DNA of 64,000 bases from Chlorocebus sabaeus (Eukaryota; Chordata; Mammalia; Primates; Cercopithecidae). Shown here in pieces: positions 57,180 to 64,000 of the stretch (the stretch's first letter is position 1; each line of letters opens with the position of its first letter). The position numbers were made by a program, and so were the translations under genes. The stretch is from assembly GCF_047675955.1 (NCBI RefSeq), contig NC_132925.1, positions 20,980,688 to 21,044,687 on the forward strand, given 5' to 3'. Below the pieces are notes generated by a model. The model was not told where the DNA came from, did not search any database, and saw only the letters and a program-made list of their open reading frames with translations.

Positions 57180-57395
57180 TTAGCTACAAAATTATAAAAT
57201 ATTTGAGAGTGAATTTACGAAGAAGGATACAGCACCAATATAAAAGCATAACTACACTTTATTGAAGGGCATAAAACTAGTTCTGAATAAATAGAAAGAT
57301 ATACCATGTCTCTGGAAAGAAATAATTAAAATAGTAAAAATATAACTTTTCAAAATTAATACATAAATTTAAATCTACTCCACTTGGCAAAAAAA
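57180..57395 (+). mobile_element. Ancient L1 ORF2 fragment
   Basis: 'TGAATAAATAGAAAGATATACC', 'ATGTCTCTGGAAAGAAATAA' and 'AAAATTAATACATAAATTTAA' match post-RT ORF2 text of old L1. Confidence 0.6.
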
Positions 57396-58249
57396 AAGAA
57401 AAAAGTTCAGTGGATTTGCCAAGTTATATAAAATCAAGCCATATATGCATCTCAAAAATGTTACACACATTCCTAAAAGTAATACTTATTTTTTAAACAC
57501 CAGTGCCACTAGCCTTATGTGCCAGAATATTATATGCAATCGTATGGTATGGACATTTTCTAGGCATTTCCAAGAATGTTTTTAAAAAATTACATTCCTC
57601 CATAATGCTCTCTAGAGAGGCTGAATGTGCAGAAATTAGCAGCAAAATCTGCAGTTAATAATATATTCCAAATTCCTTTTTTTTAAAGGTAGGTAACTCT
57701 ATAGCTTTGAAGGACAATCCACAGGATCCATCAAAGAATCCTCTGTCATTTGTGAGTATTTGCCTTAACCAATGTTTAAAAGATGGTAGAAGGAAAGATA
57801 CAGGAGTATCTTTGGTGGGTATCACAGATTATTATTCAGAAATATTCACACTCGCTATCTCAGACTTGGCCATGTGAATTGTTTTTGCCAAGAAAACATC
57901 AGCCGGTGTGACATGGCCAAAAGCTTACAAATTACTTGCGTAACTAGCCTTGCTCCCTTTCACTTTTGCCATTTCTACGAGAAGAGCATCCATGGGTGAG
58001 CCTAAGGGTCCAGGAAAAAGAAAGACACTTGGGAAACAACTGCTCCAGCAAGACCACCCCAGTTGGGTGCAACCTAAAAAAAACTCATAGACGTGTGAGC
58101 TAAATAAATGCTTATTGCAGTATGCCTCTTAGATTTGGGGCCTGTTTGCAATGTAACACTATAATACAGTAAGCCCTCTCCCCCATGTCACTGTAATCTG
58201 GCAAACAACATCTTCATCTTCACTTTCAGGCTTAGTGCCACACCTAATA
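57396..58249. other. No recognised feature
   Basis: No recognised repeat or gene. Confidence 0.45.
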
Positions 58250-58775
58250 TCTTGTGCTATCTATCTCATATTTGCTCCTTCAAATCCATGCTCCGTCTTT
58301 CTCCAGCCTGCTTTCTTCTCAGGGACACTGACCTGGATGAACTGTGTTGACAGACTCCCTTTCCTCGGGTTTCCAGTAGGGCTCAGCCAATGGGAAGCCA
58401 GAAAAAAAAGAGAAAGAGAGAGATGGCTAAGAGAGTGGAGAATGAGGTCTGGTATTTATTCCGTTGACTTCCTGCCTGTGATATCACCTTAGACTTGCTG
58501 TGTCTCTTGACCAAGCATCATTTCTCTCAAGGCGACTCCTCTGATTCCTTCTGCATTCTGGTAACAGCTCCCTCTCTTGTCTATCTGGGCCTAGAGTGGT
58601 AATGGTTCTACTGCCACTGATCCCAGGTTACTGCACCAATTCCTGGGGTCCCCTATTCCCCAGAACATTCACTTTTGCAGATGGTCCCCTTGCAAATAGA
58701 TCTTTCTGGAAAGGTCCTAATTTGTGTGTATCACCTCTTTCCTGTTGGAATCCTGACTGATACATATCACCTCTG
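58250..58775 (+). mobile_element. Probable old unclassified repeat
   Basis: 'CAGTAGGGCTCAGCCAATGGG', 'GTATTTATTCCGTTGACTTCC' and 'GGAATCCTGACTGATACAT' recall a mammalian repeat seen elsewhere, perhaps LTR-derived. I cannot name it. ORFs at 58235 and 58675 are taken as chance. Confidence 0.35.
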
Positions 58776-58939
58776 GATCTCTCACACCTTCTGCCTAGCA
58801 TCACTTACCTCTTTTATTCTTACCTCTTTTGACAGCTTACCTCTTTTATTCTTCGTCTCATTTAGACTTCAGCCTTATCAATCCACCCTGTCTGATTTAA
58901 CATTTCTTATGTTGGACATGGTCAAAGAGTCAGTCATTG

Positions 58940-59110
58940 ATCTAACTTTAATTGAGTATTTACTAAGTGTTACTAGGCATTAGAGATACAGCAGACTCTG
59001 CCTTCAAGGACTTCATCATATAGTCGGAGAAGCAGACAAATCAAATTAAAAATACAATGTGGCAAGAACAATAATAGGGATATGCACAAAATGCTATAGA
59101 AGCCATAGAA
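58940..59110 (+). mobile_element. L2/MIR-class ancient repeat fragment
   Basis: 'TTGAGTATTTACTAAGTGTT', 'GCATTAGAGATACAGCAGAC' and 'GGACTTCATCATATAGTCG' follow a mammal-wide ancient repeat order. Confidence 0.45.
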
Positions 59111-59300
59111 GAAAGGTTATGCAACACAGGACATCCATAAAAAGTAGGAGCTATGTCAGTATTGATGAGAGAGATAAGGTAATAAATGTGTGAGAACTGC
59201 AGAGACAACTAACAGTCAGGGAAATGCAGGGTTGTGTATTTCTAGGTGTGTACATTTGACCAGATACAATTATTTGTTTTATACAGTGGAATTCCATAAA

Positions 59301-60597
59301 TTATTTCTTTTTTATTGATACATAATATTTGTACATATTTATGGGATACATGTGCTATCTTGACACATGCATACAATACCTAATGATCAAATCAGGACAT
59401 TTAGGATATTCATCACCTCAAACACTGATGTCTTTGTGTTGGGAACATTTCAAATTTTCTCTTCTAGTTATTTTGAAATGTACAATATGTTGTTATTAAC
59501 TGTAGTCATCCTACTGTCCTACTGTTCTATTAAACACTAAAACTTATTCATTATATCTAACTGTATTTGTACCCATTGACCAACCTCTCTTCGTTCCCCA
59601 TCTCCCCACATACCCTTCCCAGCCTCTAGTAACTATCATTTTACTCTACCTCCATGAGATCAGCATTTGGCTTCTGCACTTGTCTTTCTGTGTCTGGCTT
59701 ATTTCAGTTAACAGAAAGATCTCCAGTTCCCTTTGTGTTGTTGTAAATAACAGGATTTTATTCCTTTTTATGGTTGAATAGTATTCCATTGGGTGTATGT
59801 GTGTATATATATGTATATATGTGTGTGTATCACATTTTCTTTATCCACTCATCCACTTACGGACATGTAAGCTAATTCCATATCTTGGCTATTGTGAATA
59901 GTCCTATAATAAACATGAGGTGCAGATATCCCTTAGACATATCAATTTCCTTTCCTTTCCTTTTAATATGTATTCAGTGGGATTGCTGGGTCATATGGTA
60001 GTTCTACTTTTAGCTTTTTGAGAAACCCCATACTGTTTTCCATATGACTGTATTAATTTACATTTCCACCAACAGTGTATAAGAGTTCTCTTCTCTCTGC
60101 ATCCTTGCCAGCATGTATTTTTTGTCTTTTTGATAATAGCCATTCCTAGTGGAGTAAGATAATATCTCATTGTGGTTTTAATTTATATTTTCCTGATTAT
60201 TAGGATTTTGAGCATTTTTTCATATACCTGTTGGCCATTTGTATATATTCTTTCAAGAAATGTCTATGGAGGTATTTTGCATACTTTTTAATGGGATTTT
60301 TGTTTTGCTGTTCTTGTATATTCTAGATATTAGTCTCTTCTCAAGTAAATAGTTTGCAATATTTTCTGCCACTGAACAGGTTGTCTTTTCTCTCTGTTGA
60401 TTGTTTCCTTTGCTATGCAGAAGGTTTTTAGTTTAATATAATCCAATTTGTTTGTTGACTTTTATTTTTTGTGGCCTGTGCTTTGGAGGTCTCAGCCATA
60501 AAATCTTTGCTTAGGCTAATGTCCTGGAGCATTTTCTCTCTGTTTCCTTCTAGTAGTTTTATAGTTTCGGGTCTAACATTTAAGTTTTTAATCCAAA
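59301..60597 (-). mobile_element. L1MA-type 3' end
   Basis: The reverse complement reads L1 ORF2 C-terminus then 3' UTR. Plus-strand landmarks are 'GATTGCTGGGTCATATGGTAG', 'TTTCCACCAACAGTGTATAAG', 'TTGCCAGCATGTATTTTTTG' and 'TTTGCTATGCAGAAGGTTTT'. It is truncated at about 60597. A TG/TA microsatellite has expanded at 59796-59832. Confidence 0.9.
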
Positions 60598-61254
60598 TAA
60601 ATCATTCCTTTTGAACAAAAATTCAAAGACTTTGAAGCCTGAAAGCCTCTAAATCAAACAATAATTGAAAAGAAGTTGGAAAACTGGAACCGCTAAAATC
60701 TATGAACAAGAGGTAATAAAATCAGAAGAACTAAACAATGGAACAGGAAATAATGAATATTTGTGTTGCTTGGAAATAATAGCATTAACTAAACTAGCTG
60801 TGAAACTGAAGAGTAGCTTTCAGCAACCACATACACTAGAAGGTAGAGGCAAAGGCAAAAGAAGCTCTGTTCTAAAATAAAAAAAAAATCAAGAATACAT
60901 GTGGCTTGATAAAATATCTGCTCTAATTACACTGGACAAGATTTACTACAAAAATGTTTTCTTTGCCTGAGTTTTAAAGACTGTGTTGTGCATAGAAGCA
61001 TCATTAACACATGTTTTTTAAAACAACTATTCAAAAAAATCAATAAGTGGTTACTGTTCCTATAATTTTGAAATGATCAGGGAGACAGTATATAGAAGCA
61101 GTGGATGGTTTGAGGAAAGGAGTCAAACGTGTCTCTGGCCTAGGGAGAAGCAGTCCTCAGCAGAGAAGCAGAGAGTTTGCAGGAATTGACAGGACTCAGT
61201 AATTACCAACTGTCATTATCTGAGCACCTATTCTTTTGTGCTTTCTGCTATGGA
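60598..61254. other. No recognised feature
   Basis: No recognised repeat. ORF 60665-60880 has no domain. Confidence 0.4.
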
Positions 61255-61379
61255 ATTATGCTTATTCATATTTAGAGTTGACATTTATTAAGTCTTCTTA
61301 TGGCCCAGGAATTATGCTATAAATTTTATTAATAAAAGTACTATAAAACTGATTACTAGTAAACAAAATTATTAATTTT

Positions 61380-61450
61380 AAAAGGTAATTATTGAACACT
61401 TGCTATGTGCCAGATATTATGCCAAGCGTTTTATATACTTATTTTCCATT
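61380..61450 (+). mobile_element. MIR fragment
   Basis: 'TTGAACACTTGCTATGTGCCAG' with 'ATGCCAAGCGTTTTATATAC' is MIR-like. A further MIR-like piece at 61935-61990 ('CCTATTTTACAAGTGAGG') may belong to the same copy. Confidence 0.6.
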
Positions 61451-63318
61451 TGTAATTAACTACCTGGGTTTTATATTCATCCACTCAGTAAGTGTTTTAC
61501 TCTTTCTTCCATACACATTTATATTATGTGAACTGTTTAAAAGAACATTATGAGTTTTGTGAATGAACAAAAAAATACATAGACCCGTGCTAGTTGGAGA
61601 CATTGAAGTCCCTGTGCTCAACCTGGAGATAGAACCATGAGCAAAATAGGCAAGAGGACTGTTCTCATGAAGCTCTAATAAGGAAGACAGATAATTACAA
61701 ATAAGCAAGTAAATACCTAATATATTGGATGGTGGTAAGTCAGGAAGTGAAGATAAATGAAGGAGAGTAAGGAAAGAAGATAAAGATATGGAAGTGGATG
61801 GGGGAAGGTGGCTGGAGGGACTCTTATACAAAGTGGTAGGAAAGGTCTCTATTTATGAAAAAGAGACGTTTTAGCAGAGACCTGAAACAGGTAAGGATAG
61901 AATTTTTCCAAGCAAAGCTAACAAAGATCGATGCCATCATTAGACCTATTTTACAAGTGAGGAATCAGGACTGACAGTGAGGGGCACAGACAGCAATGTT
62001 CATCAGATATTCCATTTGTTCCTCTACATTTCCCTGGTCCCCTTTCAGTTACAAAGCATAATGACAAATTAACTGGAAATGGTTACAGTACAATATGTTA
62101 AGTTTGAGTAATCTGTGTTTTAGTTTCAGAATCCTATGCCTTTTATTACAAAATTAACAATGTTTTGTAAACCACTCAAGCAATATAGAAGCATGCTAAG
62201 AGAAAGTAAAATTCTCCCTTAATCCAACTTTCCAAAGTTACCATAATTAATAAGCCTGTGTCCTTCCAAATACTTTGTTATATCAGTATATTATTATATA
62301 AAAATAAGTATGCCAATTTCATAATATTTCTTAAAATTAGCTGAATATCAGTGGAGTGGCAGTTGAAGCGAGATGGACATTCTGGGGTAGGAGATGTAGT
62401 AGTGCTGGTTTTGATACTGAGCATCAGCACCTGTGGTCCCTCTAATAGAGATTCAGAGTTTATAGAGCTTGGCCCTGGTGATGGTGGAACAATCTTCTCA
62501 CTGAGCCTGTTTCTGGGACATAATTTTTGGGCACTGTTCTCTGCTGCTTAGCCTCCAAGCCTGGTTCTCCAATCCTCCTTGCAATTCTGGACAATGCCCA
62601 ATTTCATTTGTAAATTGAAATGTTAAATTGGAAGTAGAGACTGAAAAGCACCAGAATCCAATTCTCAAAATATTCCTAAATGAGGAGCCAAACCAAATTG
62701 CAGAAATTTCCAAGCGGGTGGCTGAGAACCAACATGCTGTTTATACTTTAAAGAAATTGTTTTTCTGCTTGAATTAACCAGAGTTCATTTCTACTCATTG
62801 CAACTAAGCTACCTGACAGACACAATGACCTTAATTAACCCCTGGCCAGAGTTGATTGGTCAAAAGATGGAAACCTCAACCCACCTTGACTCTCTTATTA
62901 TCCAGTTCTGCATTACAACATTTAGTGGCCTAAAATGGTGATTCGTTTTCTCCCAATGTTCAGTGGGTGGCTGAACTCAACTAGGAAGTGTCACTTGGGC
63001 TCTTTCATGTACTTGCAGTCAGATATCAGTTGGGCCTACAGTCATCTGAAGGCTCAGCAAGCTGGATGTTTAAGATGATTCACTTATATGCCTGGCAGCT
63101 GTTGCTCACTGCCCACTGGGATCTCGGTTCAGGCTATTAACAAGTGCACACTACATGGCATCTCCATGTGGTTTGAGCTTCTCGCTACATAGTGAGAAGT
63201 TCCAATAGAGAGCATCTAATAACTAGAATTCCAAGAACCCCAGGTGGGAAGCTGCAAGGCTTCAAAATTCACACAGCATCACACCCCGTACAAGACAGAG
63301 CCACAGAAACAGCTTAGA
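61451..63318. other. No confidently recognised feature
   Basis: An ancient L2/MIR-class trace may lie at about 61610-61720. The stretch 62900-63260 has text such as 'CATGGCATCTCCATGTGG' that recalls an old LTR but is not assignable. Confidence 0.35.
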
Positions 63319-63353
63319 TATACTACAGGTCTTAGATGTAGACCTGTAGTATA
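63319..63353. repeat. Perfect 14-bp inverted repeat
   Basis: The arms TATACTACAGGTCT (63319-63332) and AGACCTGTAGTATA (63340-63353) are exact reverse complements around a 7-nt spacer TAGATGT. It abuts the left end of the MLT1D LTR. Confidence 0.93.
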
Positions 63354-63359
63354 AGGGCA

Positions 63360-63830
63360 TGTGGCCGGCAGAAAAATGGTCCTCCAAAGATGTCCATGTT
63401 CTAATCCACAGAATGTTACCTTATATGGCAGAAGGAGCTTTGCAGATGTGATTAAGTGTCTAAACCTTGAGATGGGGAGATTTTCCCTGTGCCCAATTTA
63501 ATCATATGTGTACTTAAAAGTGGAGAAACCTTTCTCAGCTCCAGAGAAACAGACAGATGGCAACATGAAGACTCGGCCTGTCATTGCTAGCTTGAAGATG
63601 GAGAAAGGGATCTCCAAACCAAGAATGCAGGCAGCCTTGAGAAACTAGCAAATGCAAGTAAATGGATTCTCCCCTAAAGCTTCCAGAAAGCAATGCAGCC
63701 CTGCTGGCATACTGATGTCGGCCAAGTGCTACCTGTGCTGGACTTAGTATCTACAGAACCGTAAGATAATTCATGTTAACCTACAAAATCTATAGCAATT
63801 AGTGATAGCAGTGATAGGAAACTAATTTAC
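63360..63830 (+). mobile_element. MLT1D-like MaLR LTR
   Basis: 'AATGTTACCTTATATGGCAG', 'GCTTTGCAGATGTGATTAAG', 'ACCTTGAGATGGGGAGATTT', 'GGATTCTCCCCTAAAGCTTCC' and the end 'GATAGGAAACTAATTTAC' give the same family and order as 30728-31202. Confidence 0.8.
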
Positions 63831-64000
63831 TAGATGGCATGGCTCACTGGGATATTATCTTTGAACACCAGGTACCACACCTGACCTATGAGAGCCCTGT
63901 CTTAGAAGTTCAGAATTGCAGCTAAAAAAGCAACCTCTTAGGTGAAAAAGATTTAAATCCACAAAAATGTTGGTGGCGGTCTGTTTTCTACCCTGTGCTC
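63831..64000. other. No recognised feature
   Basis: Short single-copy-looking end of the window. Confidence 0.4.

Noticed and set aside
1..64000. tRNA, rRNA or snRNA genes
   Set aside because: I scanned by eye for tRNA A/B-box plus cloverleaf patterns outside Alu and MIR and for rRNA-like text and saw none. MIR and Alu carry tRNA- or 7SL-derived boxes, which are not genes.

Overview
This window is primate nuclear DNA with no recognisable host protein-coding gene. It is a dense stack of interspersed repeats: Alu, L1 from very old to very young, L2, MIR, MaLR and ERVL LTRs, hAT (MER5) and Tigger/MER2 DNA transposons, plus microsatellites. AluJ/S-type elements, THE1/MST LTRs and an L1PA-lineage L1 place it in a simian, most likely a catarrhine. 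The young L1 differs from human L1HS/L1PA2 in its 5' UTR, ORF1 coiled coil and 3' UTR tail. From memory of these families I infer an Old World monkey (orangutan or gibbon as alternatives), not human; an alignment is needed to settle this.

The only long intact coding sequences belong to one full-length L1 on the + strand (21740-27946), flanked by a perfect 16-bp target-site duplication. It has a 1029-bp 5' UTR with a YY1 site and the region of the ZNF93-bound block, an open ORF1 (338 codons), a 63-bp spacer, an open ORF2 (1275 codons) with every catalytic residue I checked, a G-rich 3' UTR and an A-rich tail. ORF1p would coat the L1 RNA and ORF2p would nick target DNA and reverse-transcribe. 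It is a candidate live element.

Layout: 0-2.9 kb is mostly repeat-free with one weak exon-like ORF. 3.1-6.1 kb holds an AluJ split by a THE1 LTR, and a hAT-like relic split by a 5'-inverted L1 and an Alu. 6-7.2 kb has an old L1 end and a purine tract. 8.6-10.2 kb is a HAL1/L1M-like ORF1 relic split by an MLT1 LTR. 10.6-12.6 kb is an L1M 3' end invaded by a small L1P and two Alus. 14.9-16.2 kb is an L2 split by an Alu. 21.7-27.9 kb is the intact L1. 28.2-29.85 kb has an L1MA 3' end and a MER5A that has received a 171-bp copy of sequence lying 1.68 kb upstream. 31.7-38.6 kb is a three-level nest: L1M, then Tigger1, then an L1P ending in a 0.46-kb AT-rich satellite. 41-44.9 kb holds MST and MLT1 LTRs, MER5, MER2 and an Alu. 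45-64 kb is older and sparser, with L2, MIR, L1M/HAL1 fragments, a THE1 LTR, an MLT2-like LTR, MLT1D and a minus-strand L1MA.

Repeat family names come from recognising consensus features by eye, without a database search; subfamily labels are the least certain part. I found no tRNA, rRNA, CRISPR array or bacterial-type feature.
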